This document shows, piece by piece, positions 13,055 through 25,600 of a DNA stretch of 63,928 nt. Source of the DNA: Phlyctochytrium arcticum (Eukaryota; Chytridiomycota; Chytridiomycetes; Chytridiales; Chytridiaceae); the NCBI GenBank assembly GCA_025602905.1, contig JAHLKI010000059.1, positions 1 through 63,928 on the forward strand, read 5' to 3'. The position numbers and the translations under genes are program-made. Under the pieces are notes generated by a model. The model ran no database searches, was not told the origin of the DNA, and saw nothing but the letters and a program-made list of their open reading frames with translations. The number at the start of each line of letters is the position of its first letter. Position 1 is the stretch's first letter.

Positions 13055-14782
13055 ATGGCCCCTCCGCGGAAGACCTTCAGTGTTGGGTTCCCCGTCTACT
13101 CGGTGGCCTTTACGCCAAAGAAGCCGCGCGTGGTGGTCGGCGGTGGAGGAGGGGCAACGAAAGCCGGTGTCAAGAACGCTATGGTAAGAGAAACGCTATT
13201 CCTTGTTGTTCAAGAGTGCAAGATTCTCATTAGCATTCCGGTGTAGATGCTCTATGATATCAATCCACTGACACTCGAGCTAACGCCGGTCGCGGAACAC
13301 AAGTTTGGCACGGATGAGGATGGGTGTATGAGTGTTGCTGTCCATCCAAAGGTATCCTATACCTCACATTGCCCGTCGATCTATAAAGCTCAAGATGTTT
13401 GGTGCCTGCAGGAAAAAGTGTTTGTTGCGGGTGTCAATAGCCCACTAGAGACGGTCAAAGCTGGGAACAACAAGAACTGCCGGATTTTTCACTTCAAGAG
13501 CGAACAGTATGTTGCACTCTTGTTGTCTGCAAAGGAAATGTTTGGGATCTAAAACAATATGGCGATTATAGACCACGATTTGTGGAGCGGGCTGCACACA
13601 AGACTTTGGACAGCAAGGATTCCTTCTTTCATCAGGTATGTTGCCTAAAAGTACTGCTAGATGCATCAAGAGTGTCACTAACAGTCTAGTGACACAGAAA
13701 GTCGCAAAGTTTGACCCTACTGGCACAATTTTAATAACAGGTACCACAGATGGCAAGGTGCGATCGTGATCGTTTGGTACAATACAGCAAACCGGAGACT
13801 GATCCTGAATAGTTGGGAATATGGAAATGGCCAGATTTCAAGCCGCTGCATCCGGGGATAGACCATGGAGGCGAGGTAGTCGATGCAGATTTTGACAGCG
13901 CAGGCAAAAACGTAAGTCATTTTCGGACCAGTTGATAGAACAGAAAACTCAAGCCCCTTTCATGTAGATTGTATCAATATCACCAGACAAATGCTATGTG
14001 ACGGACGCAACGACAGGAAGGACAGTATGGTCAATAGAAAAACCAGTCATGCACAAGACAACACCCGGAGGGTTTCGCGCATGCCGGTACGTACACTGAA
14101 CCATGCCACCCCAAGATGTATACTGATTTGGAGCCAGATATGGCAAAGGGACATCAGCCGAGTTTCTGTTCTTGATTGTGAATACAAAGGATCGTAAAAA
14201 CGCATACATTTGCAAGTGGCAAATCAGCAACTGGAAGCTCTACCGACAGCGAAAGATAGCTAGCAAGCCAGTCTCTGCATTTGCATTGAGGTAAGTTTTA
14301 TGTCTCTCCCGTCAAGTTTCCATCAGTTTTTGATACTAGCCGGCCGGTATGTAGTAATAGCGGCGAATGCGCAGCATATGGATTAGCGGATTTCAGTGTC
14401 AACATTCTATCTACAAAAAACCTCCAGGTTGGTCTTCGCTTCTTCTCCGCTTGGTCGCCGATCACTAATTTATGTCTGCTCCCAGACTTTCTTCCGCATC
14501 TCGTCAGCACACAGCTTTGCCATTACCGCCTTGGAATTTAGTCCAAATTCCCAACTGCTCGTCAGTGGATCAGCAGATACAACGCTTAATATCACTGTAG
14601 TTCCACCACCACCCGGTACGTCTAGCGACTCTGTCATGACCGCCGGTTGTGAGCAGAAAAGCTAAATCTGTTTGTTTGCGGTTGTAGCGGGTATGCCCCT
14701 GGTGCCAGTCGCGCTGCTTGTCCTCTTCTTTATCGTACTCTTTACGTACATGGCAATGCTTCAGGAAGAACAAGAACTGTAG
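13055..14782 (+). CDS. SEC12: SEC12/PREB-type Sar1 guanine nucleotide exchange factor
   Basis: SEC12 is an ER membrane protein that loads GTP onto Sar1 to start COPII coat assembly. The spliced product begins MAPPRKTFSVGFPVYSVAF. It then has the diagnostic potassium-binding exchange loop VVGGGGGATKAGVKN, followed by WD-type blades (KVAKFDPTGTILITGTTDGK, AITALEFSPNSQLLVSGSAD). Near the end is a single hydrophobic membrane segment (LVPVALLVLFFIVLFTYMAM) and a short EEQEL lumenal tail, as in PREB. At least nine small exons are needed. The exon pattern around 13,500-13,620 is ambiguous by eye. Length after splicing is roughly 400 aa, normal for the family. It converges on the TPR-like gene. Confidence 0.87.
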
Positions 14783-14911
14783 CTGGCTTTGACTTGTGTG
14801 TGTTGGTTTGTCGCTTAGCTCGTATCTTGAGGTACGGGAGCAGTATACCTCTTCGCCATCTAGCCGTCGTTGAGCAGCAGCATAATGTGTCTATGTTTAT
14901 TTGCCCTTAAT

Positions 14912-15409
14912 CTATATCGAGTTTTGCTGCTCCTTTTGACGGTTCTGCATGCGCTGAAGTTTTTCCGAATAGATTTTAGCCATGCCACTCTTTCCTGTGT
15001 CTTTGCAGAGTGCAATGATGTGCGCCAACAGTTGCATGACCTCTGAAAACGCAGGTTCGGGCAAGTCGGCCAGTGTTTTACGCAGCACTTTTGGCTTTTT
15101 GACACTGGTATCCCCAGGATCACTGCTGCTACTAGTGGGATCTGACGGCGGAGTGTGAAGTTTTTGATATAGATCGACGGCTACCAGGTATTCCAGCTCG
15201 GCCTTTGGGTAGTTGCCCAGATGATGGTGCGCCCGGGCCAGCTGAAAGTGCGCCAGAGCTCGTTCTCGCTGGATTTGCGGGCCTGCAGCTTCGGCTGCCG
15301 ACAAGTTATCCAACCGCTGGCAAAGGTGTGCATAGACTAGGAGCCCTGGGCTACCTGTTGCAGATGTCGTCGCTGGCGGTTGGACGACGGCGGCCGGCGA
15401 CGAAGTCAT
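14912..15409 (-). CDS. Hypothetical TPR-like protein, 165 aa
   Basis: This is a single open frame from ATG (15407-15409) to TGA. A Ser/Thr/Ala-rich N-terminus is followed by two amphipathic helices with tetratricopeptide spacing (RERALAHFQLARAHHHLGNY, KAELEYLVAVDLYQKL). A low-complexity Ser/Asp linker comes next, then a helical C-terminus rich in Lys, Gln and Arg. I do not recognise the family. The TPR-like helices suggest a protein-interaction adaptor, which is inference. Its location between two firm genes and clean codon structure support it as real. Confidence 0.6.
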   Translation of the reverse strand: MTSSPAAVVQPPATTSATGSPGLLVYAHLCQRLDNLSAAEAAGPQIQRERALAHFQLARAHHHLGNYPKAELEYLVAVDLYQKLHTPPSDPTSSSSDPGDTSVKKPKVLRKTLADLPEPAFSEVMQLLAHIIALCKDTGKSGMAKIYSEKLQRMQNRQKEQQNSI

Positions 15410-15916
15410 TGTCTGTATGCTGCAGCACTAAATCGCTTCCGCCGTAAACTTCCTACGGACCTAAGTATAGGCAGATCTATCGACGGTAATGAGAGTGAAA
15501 TTTGGTGAGAATTTCTGGATTTTTGGCTGGCTGCCGCATCCAGTGGCTGTGCCGCCCTGCTCCGGTCCTGGGCAAAGATTATTGCGGCAGCGTTGGGAAT
15601 TCCAGCGGCCAATCTTTTGCCAGCAACCAACAAAGGACATTTTACATACAGCCAGCAGTAAGAACGGCTGAAATCAGTAAGAGAACTAGGAGCTGCACCA
15701 ACTGTATTCTTGGAGCGGAAACCGGGTCAGGCACGATCTTTACCCACGAGCAATTTGGCGGTAGGAGCACCAACATAGAGTGTCTCCTGAGAGAGTAGCA
15801 TTCGCCCAAGCGTAACAACCAGTAAGTACTTGTTGGCTCTTCCTAGAAGGAAATGCCATTGTTGGCTTGCGTCGCCGATATTGAAAAGTACCTCCTTTCT
15901 AGGGATTCCAACCACC
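15410..15916. promoter_or_regulatory. Divergent intergenic region, TPR-like / SH3 membrane protein
   Basis: About 507 bp lie between head-to-head start codons. Short frames here lack any recognisable protein character. Nothing else is seen; it presumably contains both promoters. Confidence 0.35.
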
Positions 15917-16968
15917 ATGCGTCCCACCTTCACAGCCGCAACAGCGGTGCTCTTGCTCGTCTCGGCCGTTTCAGCACAAAAGCCTATTGTGGGAAACACA
16001 TGTACGGCTGCAGTGGACAAGTTTGGCTGCAATGGTCTGGACTTTCTTTTCTGTGAGAATGGTAAGTTTAGTATAAGGCAAACTCAAGCGTCTTTGAGAT
16101 ATGCTTGTGATCAAGTCTAACCTAATCTTCGTTTACAGACCGTTGGGTTCGTCAAAATGCGTAAGATTAATCGGGTGTATCTCTTCTGAAATGGTTTGAC
16201 TAATATCTCTCACCAGTTGCTCCGTAGCATGTATAGATGATCCGAGTGTCAAGTCAAACTGTTTCTCAAACTCTCAAGGTTCGGTCGAGACCCCCGTGCC
16301 AAGTAATACCCCGACCAATACCCCTTCTCCAGGCGGCTCTGGTGGCGGTACCCCCACGCCGAGCAGCTCTTCTACACCCTCCACCTCCATCAGTCCAACC
16401 AATGCTGGAAATGCTGGGGCGGGCGAGAGCAAATCGAACGCTGGTGCCATTGCTGGTGGTGTCATAGGCGGCCTGATTGGACTTGCGTTGATTTTGGCCG
16501 CAATCTTTTTCCTCCGAAGACGGAAGCAGGCCAACGCTAAAGGTTTCCAGCCACCGTCTGGCGTCTCAACTCTGGCGGCATCAGGCAAACGGCAAGAGGA
16601 GGGACTTGGAATGAGCCAGGCAGGTTCTTCGTCTACGCTCGGACCTTCTGCTTTGAGCGTGGCGTCTGTCCTGGAAAAGAAATATGGTAAATCTACCATC
16701 AACCACACTCAAGATCAGGTTTCCTAATGCATTTCCGTTATTAGTTGTCCGACATAACTACGAGCCAGCAGCTGATGATGAGATTCGCTTAACGGTCGGT
16801 GAGCCGATCCGCCTTGATCTCTTATTCAATGACGGTAAGTGGCTGCAACGAGACAACATTGAAATCTTGTATATACTGATCAACTGGAATCTAGGGTGGG
16901 CAAAGGGTACCAACGAAACTACGGGTCAACAGGGACTATTGCCAGTCGCTTGCCTGCAAGAAGCGTAG
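15917..16968 (+). CDS. Single-pass membrane protein with Cys-rich ectodomain and cytoplasmic SH3 domain
   Basis: Five exons (15917-16061, 16139-16160, 16217-16686, 16745-16834, 16895-16968) splice in frame. In order there is a signal peptide (AATAVLLLVSAVSA), a small Cys-rich domain with six or more cysteines, and a Ser/Thr/Pro/Gly stalk likely to carry O-glycans. A Gly-rich transmembrane helix (AGGVIGGLIGLALILAAIFF) follows, with a basic stop-transfer RRRK. The cytoplasmic tail ends in an SH3 domain (HNYEPAADDEIRLTVGEPI, GWAKGTNETTGQQGLLPVA). This layout resembles fungal cell-surface sensor/adaptor proteins. A role in wall or osmotic signalling is inference. The SH3 domain is split by an intron and lacks nothing obvious. 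Confidence 0.78.
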
Positions 16969-17452
16969 ATACGTCAGACGGACCATTTTTCCCCAAATTG
17001 ATTCTTCTTGTTTCTTTGTAGCTTCTTTGGCTATCCCATGCATAATCTTTTGTTTCTGCTTTTACTTTTCTTTCTGACTCGCTAGACCAACGATTTTCGG
17101 GATTCTTTCGTACGGGCTTGCTTGTGGACTCCTTTCCATTACCCTAGTTTCATTATGTACCATCCTTTTAATCCCTTTCCGTAGCGATCATCACCGTTCA
17201 ATCTTTGCTGAACTTGTAAACTATGTAACTAATCACTGTACACCTGCGAGAACTTTGTGTTGGATCTAATCAGAGACTTTTTGTATTGCATCTCATGCAT
17301 TAACCTACATTTGCTATCGGCAATTTCATTATTCTCTCATGGAAGCGTCTGTCAAGGATGTATCAGTTACAACGCCAATCAGTTTTGACGCGAGTATATA
17401 CGAGAAAGTGTATATATTTGCAAGAAAGTGTACATAGTCTGATCAACATTCT
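16969..17452. other. Intergenic, AT/pyrimidine-rich, convergent genes
   Basis: This 484-bp stretch between two stop codons is rich in T-runs, with no open frame of note. It likely holds the 3' ends and poly(A) signals of both neighbours. Confidence 0.4.
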
Positions 17453-18157
17453 TTACATTGGCTTACATACTAGACTCCCAGCATAAACTCTTACTTCATT
17501 CGGGAATGCTGCGCAGTGGTACCCGCATAGTGTCAGAGCCTGCGCTACGACTCGGGCACTTTTCAGGTCTGGCTTGAGTTCCACATCATAGCATTCTTCA
17601 GGATTATCCGCCTCGTCTCCCGGCCCATAACAGGGATGTGGCAGTTCTTTCCGTTGCCAAATCTTTTGAATCAGCTCATCATCACTTGAAAATGGAAGTA
17701 AATTTCGCTCCCTCTCCAAAAGCGGATGAACTCCAGATAAAACTTGCACGCTTATCCCACCAGTAGGCCGATCCAGATAACTAGCAATACTATCAACTTC
17801 TACAAAAGCAGCTATATGCACCAAAAGAAAGGTCGACAACGTTGTCATTGTGCTAATGGGCGTGGAACTAAACGCATCTACAAACTCAAATAAAGTGGTG
17901 GAGGTCAGCTGGAGAGACTCGAGGGAGCCGAGCAATCGGGACAGGAGTTGCTCGTAGTTGTGGCGGCATGCGGCATTAACGACGACTCGTTTGTGGCATC
18001 TGATGGTCCAGGCCGTAACGGGATCATCGAGAAAAGTACCGATGGTGTCTACGACTAGTTGGGGGAGTGGGAGGGAGAGGCATTTTTTTCCTGGGATTAT
18101 AGCTTCGAGTTCTTTGAGAATGGGTGAATCCACGGCACAACGCTTCTGTGCCTGCAT
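17453..18157 (-). CDS. Hypothetical protein, 234 aa
   Basis: An uninterrupted frame runs from ATG (18155-18157) to the stop at 17453. It contains a mostly helical hydrophobic middle (LSTFLLVHIAAFVEVDSIASYL) and an acidic Cys-containing C-terminal part (CYGPGDEADNPEECYDVEL). There is no signal peptide and no motif I recognise. Codon use and the clean length argue that it is real. An upstream exon cannot be excluded because the predicted N-terminus is short and lacks a clear domain start. Confidence 0.6.
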   Translation of the reverse strand: MQAQKRCAVDSPILKELEAIIPGKKCLSLPLPQLVVDTIGTFLDDPVTAWTIRCHKRVVVNAACRHNYEQLLSRLLGSLESLQLTSTTLFEFVDAFSSTPISTMTTLSTFLLVHIAAFVEVDSIASYLDRPTGGISVQVLSGVHPLLERERNLLPFSSDDELIQKIWQRKELPHPCYGPGDEADNPEECYDVELKPDLKSARVVAQALTLCGYHCAAFPNEVRVYAGSLVCKPM

Positions 18158-18432
18158 CCTCCTTTCCGTCCGTCGTGCTATTAACTACTTTTACTATTGG
18201 TCGTCGAATCAAAATCCTATCCCAAATTCTGATTCCTGAAACTCCGCTGCTGATGACATGCAAACTGCGCCGTGCTGCGCCATTTGCTGTGGCTGGCAAG
18301 TTGATGTTGGCGTTCAGCAGCGAAAGTTGCGAAACGCGTTGCATTCTCTACGCTGGTCTGGACGAGATTTGCATGAGCAAAACTTACGAGGACCAACGGA
18401 AAGCTTAACAAGGATCAAGTGGAGCATCAGTC

Positions 18433-21159
18433 ATGGCGACGCGGGGTGAGTTTGATACTGTGTGGGCTGTGCGCGAGGCATCTTACTTACCACATCCCGT
18501 GACAGCACCTTCAACTCTACCCGACAAGTACCTGGCGAAAGCGCAAGCAAGGAGACGAGGGGCAGGGTAAGATATATCTCAGATTCTTTCCTTCCCAGAA
18601 CTACAGATCTCAATGTTCTATATGCTCAGAACCCATCAAGTCAAAAATCGCGAATTTGCCATCAATATCCAGTCGGCACAACCGACCTCACGAGAAAATG
18701 ATGCACAGCAAGCACCATCGGAAGCAGAATTGATACCAGAGATCACTGAGCAACTGAAAGAGCTGAAAATTACGGCTGACCCGCTCCTTAAGTGTGGAGA
18801 AGTGCCTGCTGTCGTTGGTAGGTCAGGTACAGACCAACGTCACACTCTGGAGCCATCACCGCCAAGGGATGCACAAGAAGATGCAAAAAAAGCTTTACGC
18901 CGCGTGTTGGCCAGAGCTGACAGCCAAGAAGTTGTAGCATCCGTGTCAACAATGGTCGTCAGCGGGGAAAGTAGCTCCAAATTTGACCCGATGCTAGCGT
19001 TTCCATCCTCTTTTGTTCCGACGTTTAAATTACCGACTTTTGAGAGTTTGCCTTTCAAGTCGGAGACAGCAACAGGTCCCAAGTCTGCTGACTCTACGAA
19101 TCATCATTCTACATCCAAGGTCCCTAAGGCCATTCAAGCGGACACCCCATTGGTGAATCTGGACCATCTAGTTCCGGCTACTGCATTCGATATATTAGAT
19201 CCGGGCCCATTTGCTGGAATTGATGAATCAAAGCTTGGAACAGCGCGTCTTCTCCCACCCAAACCCCGTTCCAAAAAGCCGCAGAAGAAGGTCGTCCCTA
19301 CCCCAACACCAGCCGTCCCATCCGCTTCCCAAAAACGTAGTAATAAGCCTGTACAAAACGCCACCCGGACCCGTGCAGATCGTAGCAAGCCCGCCCCGGA
19401 GGTTGTTCCTGCCCAATCAGAAGAGTCTAGCTCTGAGGCGGACACATCACCAAGCGAGCCTGAAGCTGTTCCAAAACGCATCGGAAAGGCAAAATCATTA
19501 CCACGAGAGGATGTAAGCATGATTGATGAGGTGGAGCGACTTCACAAGCGTCGAGAGAAAAAGGCAACCTCATTACCTCAAACTGAAAAGCCGGCTGTAC
19601 AGACGCAACGGGTTTCGGAACCTGTGGTTGCCAGACCGCTGAGTGATGATGATGATGATGATGATAGTGAAGATGACTTTGCGTCACCTGTCCAAGAAAT
19701 GATTGATGAGCAAGATATTGAGATGATTGATGAGCAAAATGTTGAGATGATTGATGAGCAAGATGTTGAAATGATTGATGAGCAAGATGTTGAAGTGATT
19801 GATGAGCAAGATGTTTCTTCGGAATGGGAAGCGGAGCCGGAGCCGCCAAGTGGTCGAGCACGGGATTCGCTGCAAGAAGCTTTTATGGATTCGCCGGAGT
19901 CGGCTTTACCGCAAAAGGATCGGAGAAGGACCAAGCTTATGCAGCATGAGACCGAACCAATTGTGCAATCCGGAGCGACGAGAGAATCACTAAACCGATC
20001 GCGGAACGATAGGAAAAGCGCTCCAACGCAAACGGATGTGTATGACACAACTCAAGACATGCAGCAACATCGAAAAACCCCAACGAGACCTTTATCCAGT
20101 GACGAGGACGTACCAGTACGGTCATCAAAGGGCCAGCTCAAACCAAAATCTAACCAGATCGATAATTGTGCTAAAACGAAGAAAAAAGGTACCCGGGAGA
20201 GCAAAGAGAATGGATCCGCAGAATCTGTCGCTCAAGCTGGAAAAAATCGAAAATCTGGTGCATCTGTTCTGCCATCCAGCGCGCCCAGTGATCAGGATGA
20301 GTTCGTTTCGTACTCCTCACCGCCGACAGTCGACGAGAAGATTATCGAAGAGACGAAGCGGCAATCACAGCCGGGACAGCGGCGACGCTCCAAAAAGAAA
20401 TCCAGCCTTCATCAACAGGGGGAATTGGCACATGAACCGAGTCCAGATCACCCTATGAGCGAGGAGGAGCGCGCCGAACCATCTCGATCGGCAGCACGAA
20501 GGCAGACAAAGGAGTCTATTGATCAGTTCTCACCATCGGGCACGGGTGCGCCAAATTACCCTAGCGAGGATGATCATACACTTGATCCTGCACCCCAATT
20601 CGATACAGATCTGCCCGAACCCAATAGTGATGATATGGATATGCACATGGAGCCTGAACCAGTGCCACATTCACCAGTGCCATCACAGAAAACACCGAGT
20701 ATGAGGGATTCGTCAGATAGTGAAGAAGACATTCCCGTACCCGCTCCGCGAGCGAGGAAAACAAAATCTCGACCAAAAACCAAAAAGCAAGCTGAATCAC
20801 GATCGCTACAGGACATGGACAATCGTCAGATACCCGAACCCGAGCAGGAATCCACCGTAAAGGCAAAACCTGTGGCGAGTAAAATTAAAGCTCTTGCCCA
20901 GAAACGAGCGCAACGGGCCAAAGCACAGTCTGATGGGGATGAAGATTTGTTTGCCATGGACGAAAATGTGGCTCCGCCTTCCCCTGCGGCGAGAACGCGA
21001 GCAGCGTGTCGAGCGCGCGGTAAGTTTGGTGATGTGAGTGATGAATGCGCGTGCTATACTGACAGTATAAATCTATCTCTATCTGTAGGGCTTAAGCCGG
21101 TCGTAAAGATACAGTGGGGAGGGTCCACGACTGCCGGTTGGAGGCGCGTTTCGGACTAA
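18433..21159 (+). CDS. Large acidic, disordered Ser/Glu/Lys-rich protein, probably nuclear
   Basis: A frame of more than 800 codons (from about 18,600 to 21,003) is almost free of order-promoting residues. It contains an Asp run (SDDDDDDDSEDD), a tandem 9-aa repeat (consensus EMIDEQDVE) and many basic patches such as PKPRSKKPQKK and RRRSKKKS that could be nuclear localisation signals. The last intron (about 21,022-21,088) joins to a short conserved-looking tail, LKPVVKIQWGGSTTAGWRR. Upstream, a 13-nt exon beginning ATGGCGACG (18433) and a second exon (STLPDKYLAKAQARRRG) may form the N-terminus. I could not join those cleanly to the long frame, so the 5' structure is uncertain. Function is unknown; a chromatin or cell-division role is only a guess. 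Confidence 0.65.
19696..19815 (+). repeat. 27-bp coding minisatellite in the acidic protein
   Basis: Four to five in-frame copies encode EMIDEQD(I/V)-type nonapeptides, with units near 19,696, 19,723, 19,750, 19,777 and a last partial unit ending at 19,815. Differences between units are single substitutions, so the array is probably young and length-variable between strains. Confidence 0.85.
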
Positions 21160-21311
21160 CACTATGGTCTAAATAGTTTCGGCAGCTAGTTTGGTGTATA
21201 TACTGGGAGGTGGGGGAAATCTTTTGTCAATATGAGAATAATATAGATGCAGATATCCTTGCATTGTGCAGCAGATGTGTGGGTATGGCTCGGTCCATAT
21301 TAAAGGAGGTC

Positions 21312-22378
21312 TCAGGACGATCCAAAGCGGAGGCCAGGGGCCGACAAGCTGCGATGCATACGTGTCAAAATCTCCAAGTAGTCTGGCTCATTTGCGGCTG
21401 TAACGACGCCGAGTCTTGTAAGAAAATCAATGGTGACGAGGCCTGCTTCGGGCGTAAACTCGCCGTTCCGCAGATGCTGCAAGACCTTTATGTTCCCTTT
21501 AGCAGAGTGCACTCCAGAATTCTCACAAAGAATGGGAGGCGAAGTGAAGAACCTACCTCATCAGGCAACAACAGCATAAAGTTTGCCACTTCACCATCTA
21601 TTGCGTGGGGTTGAAAATCGGAGTCCAATTCAATGTCATACGTGTATTCGGTGGTCGGCACCCATCCCCGGTCCTCGTCAACGAGGAAAAAAGTCACAGC
21701 ACCCACGTCTTGCAGCCGTGATTTGACAAAGTCGGCCGTCATCCCGGCTTCCTCGTAGCACTCTTTGATGATGTTTTCACGCGGATTTACACCGGCTGCG
21801 AGTCCACCACCAACGAGATTATCCAGCATGGAGGGATATGTCTGCTTTGTGGGACTCCGCCGAGCCGTCCACATCTTCAGTTGGCGAGTCTGCGGGTCAC
21901 GAACGTAGCCGTTCAGATGACAACCGTACGCGCGGATGCCAAGTAATCCAGCAGCCGCTCTTTCGCAATGTAGCAAATCGCCTTCCCCCTTTAATGCATC
22001 CCCGGCCACTGCATACCGCTCGTTCCTCCAGCCCCGCAGACATTTAAAGTCTGCCACTGTAATGTCTTCAGCCTCCTCAGAGGACGACGTGAGGTGTGAG
22101 TACTTTGCGCGCCAGTCCAAAAAGACCTTTTCAAGAGCCGACGTGCGCTCTTCTATGGACTTTAATGATGGGTGCAGGCGGATGGCCGTTGTACCTGCCT
22201 CGACCGAGTTGACCTCTTCAAACACGTCTGGGTACTTTGGTAGTAGGGGTAGGAGGGATGGGCGAATCAGACCGACCGGAGTGTTGTGAGGACCGGCCCA
22301 CAGCGGGATGCCTGTACGTGCCGTCGCCGGCAACAGCGAGTCTGCCCGCACCACTTGCTCTAGTAGTCCCAAAGTCAT
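21312..22378 (-). CDS. Nudix hydrolase with DUF4743 N-domain (YJR142W / NUDT20-24 type)
   Basis: Two exons (22378-21557 and 21496-21312) give about 330 aa. The N-terminal half matches the helper domain found before Nudix in yeast YJR142W and plant NUDX20/24 (GIPLWAGPHNTPVGLIRPS, FKCLRGWRNERYAV, ERAAAGLLGIRAYGCHLNGY). The Nudix box region reads GGGLAAGVNPRENIIKECYE followed by EAGM, keeping the catalytic E..EE helix. Enzymes of this group hydrolyse oxidised or damaged thiamine diphosphate. That substrate is inferred from family. The second exon supplies the usual C-terminal helix. It is divergent from chitin synthase, 282 bp away. Confidence 0.85.
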
Positions 22379-22660
22379 TTTCTCTGATCTAATGGTTGAA
22401 TGAGTTCCAAGATCACCCAGCCCCGATAACCCAACGACTGCGCACCGCCAGCCCCAAAGCAGCCAAATGAATGCGCAGCGGGCTGCTGCTGGGGCGGCGG
22501 CGCTTTTGCTCGCCGAACGCAAAATTGTTGTTGGAACCTTTCGTTTTTCCATCCGCCAAAAACCAGAGATTAGCAGCGCAGCCAGGAACGAGGACTCGAA
22601 GGAATCTAGGGACAGGAACACCAGGAAGGAACTTGGAGGACAAGTACAGACGGAAAAGCA
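22379..22660. promoter_or_regulatory. Shared upstream region, Nudix / chitin synthase
   Basis: This is a 282-bp divergent gap, GC-rich in its middle (CAGCAGCGGGCTGCTGCTGGGGCGGCG-type sequence near 22,475-22,500). A promoter role is inferred from position. Confidence 0.4.
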
Positions 22661-25600
22661 ATGCGCGACGAGGAAATGACCTCGGCAGCGACTTTGCCCG
22701 GCGACGACCACGTCGAAATGGGGAGCATTGCGCAAACTCCAGGCAGCAACGGAAAGGTGGGCAGCACGCCGATTCCCGTCGCAGGAACCAAGGAAGTGCT
22801 GGTCGACAAGCCAAAGCGAAAGATGAGCGGCACCCGGTGCCGGTGGTTGACCTGCGTCTGGTGCTCCACATTCTACGTGCCGGGCCCATTCCTCAAGTTG
22901 TGCGGGCGGATGAAGACCAAGGACCGACAAATCGCTTGGCGTGAAAAGGTGGCCCTTTGCCTCATTATCTTGCTCATGAATGCCGTTATTCTCTTCTTTA
23001 TCATCGGTCTGGGCTTTGTCCTGTGCCCAAAACGGAACGAACTCTCCTCTGGTGAAATCACAACCCGCAACAATCTGGACGGCAAAGCGACCGTGCACAT
23101 GTACGGATCCTACTATGTTGTACCCAATATTTGGACTCAGCACTACCAAAACGGCTGGCAGTCGAGCAATGACGGTTTCTGGAAGGCGACTACTCTGGGT
23201 CAGGATGTCAGCCAGCTCTTTCCCAAAGTCACTGGGGCTGACAATCACTTTGCCGAATTGTGCCCAGGCTTTTCTCAACCTACTACATGGCAGCAGTTCC
23301 CCGCCGACATTGTAAACCCCCTGTTCAGCAACGGAGCGTGGTTCCCTCACAAATACCAAACTCTGATTGATAAGACACCAGGATTGAAAAAGGGAACGGT
23401 CGTTTGGGACAAGACTAGTATCCTCGAAAAAGCAAAGGCATTCCGCACAAAGTACATTGTCGCCTACGACCGTGTCTACGACGTGTCATCTCTCTTCCTT
23501 GGCAATTACTACGACACAATTAAAATCAACAATGGGATCAACTTTTTGGGACAGTACGTCTCCCAAATCATGGACAAATTTACGGCCGATGCCAACCTCG
23601 GAAGTGACGCCACTGCTGCTTTCGAGACGCTCCGACGCAACGACACTAAAGCTTGGACCGATACCATGGTCTGCATGCAAGGCCTCTTTTACGCTGGAAA
23701 TGTAGACCACCGGAACGACATCCAGTGCCAGGTTCCCAACTATATCATGGTCGTTGCTTCGTGTATTGTTGTCAGTGTCATTGGATTCAAATTCTTGGCC
23801 GCCTTGCAGTTTGGTGGAAAACGTCAGCCCGAGGAGCACGACAAGTTTGTCATCTGCCAGGTCCCCTGTTACACTGAAGGCGAGGCCTCCTTACTCCGCA
23901 CTCTCGAGTCTTTGGCGATGTTAGATTATGACGATAAGCATAAACTGCTATTCGTCATATGTGACGGAATGATTATCGGCAGTGGAAACGATCGACCCAC
24001 CCCTCGTATCGTTTTGGATATTTTGGGCGTTGACCCATCTGTGGATCCCGAGGCTCTGGCTTTCGAATCAATGGGTGACGGCAACAAACAACTCAACATG
24101 GGCAAAATTTACTCTGGTCTGTACGAAATCCAGGGTCGGGTTGTCCCTTACATTGTCGTCGTCAAAGTGGGCAAACCATCGGAACGTCAGCGACCGGGCA
24201 ACCGAGGAAAGCGTGATTCTCAATTGATCCTGATGCGCTTCTTGTCTCGTGTGCACTTTAACCAAGCCATGAACCCGCTCGAATTGGAGTTGTACCATCA
24301 GATGAAGAATGTCATTGGCGTTGATCCTTCGTTTTACGAGTACGCCTTCATGGTGGATGCCGATACTGAAGTTTTCCCCGATTCTCTGAATCGCTTGGTT
24401 TCCAACATGGCCCGTGACTCCAAGGTTGCCGGTATCTGCGGCGAGACTCAAATTTCCAATGAACGTGATTCCTGGGTCTCCATGATTCAAGTCTACGAGT
24501 ACTTTATTTCTCATCACATGGCCAAGGCCTTTGAGTCGCTGTTCGGATCCGTCACCTGTTTGCCTGGATGTTTCTGTATGTACCGTATCCGCACGCCTGT
24601 CAAGAATGTTCCTCTTTTGGTCGCGCCCGGTGTTGTGCGAGATTACTCGGAGAATGTTGTTGACACCTTGCACTTGAAGAATTTGTTGCATCTCGGAGAA
24701 GATCGGTACCTCACCACACTCATGCTCAAGCATTTCCCCAACATGAAGACGTCATTTACGCCAGATGCCAAATGTCGAACCAATGCACCCGATAAGTGGT
24801 CGGTACTGTTGTCTCAACGTCGACGATGGATCAACTCGACGGTCCACAACTTGCTCGAATTGCTTTGGCTCCCCGAAATGTGTGGATTCTGTTGCTTCTC
24901 CATGCGCTTTGTGGTCTTCATCGACCTGTTTGCCACCTTTGTCCAACCCGCTGCCCTCGTCTACATCATTTATCTCATCTGGTCCATCACATCCGGACGC
25001 GAAACCCAATTCCCGCTCATTTCCATCATTCTCATCGCGGCCATTTACGGATTCCAAATGGTGATTTTCTTGTTAAAGCGCGAGTGGCAGCACATTGGCT
25101 GGATGATTATTTACATGCTTGCCATGCCCATCTTTGGTGTGTACATTCCGCTCTACTCGTTCTGGCACTTTGACGACTTTTCCTGGGGCAACACTCGTCG
25201 GGTCGTTGAAGGCGATGGACAAATTGTTGAAAAGGTCGTGGTAGAGGAACCTTTTGATCCCAACTCTATTCCCATGCAGAAATGGTCCGACTTTGAAGCT
25301 GATCGGATGGAAAAGTCAGAGTTGGGCAGTCACTCTAGCCATCGCTCGGCAAGTGAAAGCGGACGATCGCGAGCTCCTTACGCAGGATCCGTCTACGGTG
25401 GAAGCGTTTATGGTGGTGGCTCTCAATATGGCGGAACTCAGTATGGTGCCAACATGCCAATACCTCCCTACCACATGTCGCACCCTCCATCTGAGTACGG
25501 CGGGATGTCTTATCCCGTAGATAATCGCATGTCCTTTGCCGGCGCATATCCTCCCGACCACCGCATGTCGTACGGCATGCAGCAGTACCCATCTCCAAAT

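Noticed and set aside
24068..24733. Long minus-strand frame of 221 codons
   Set aside because: It lies wholly antisense to the catalytic domain of chitin synthase and has no protein-like features of its own.
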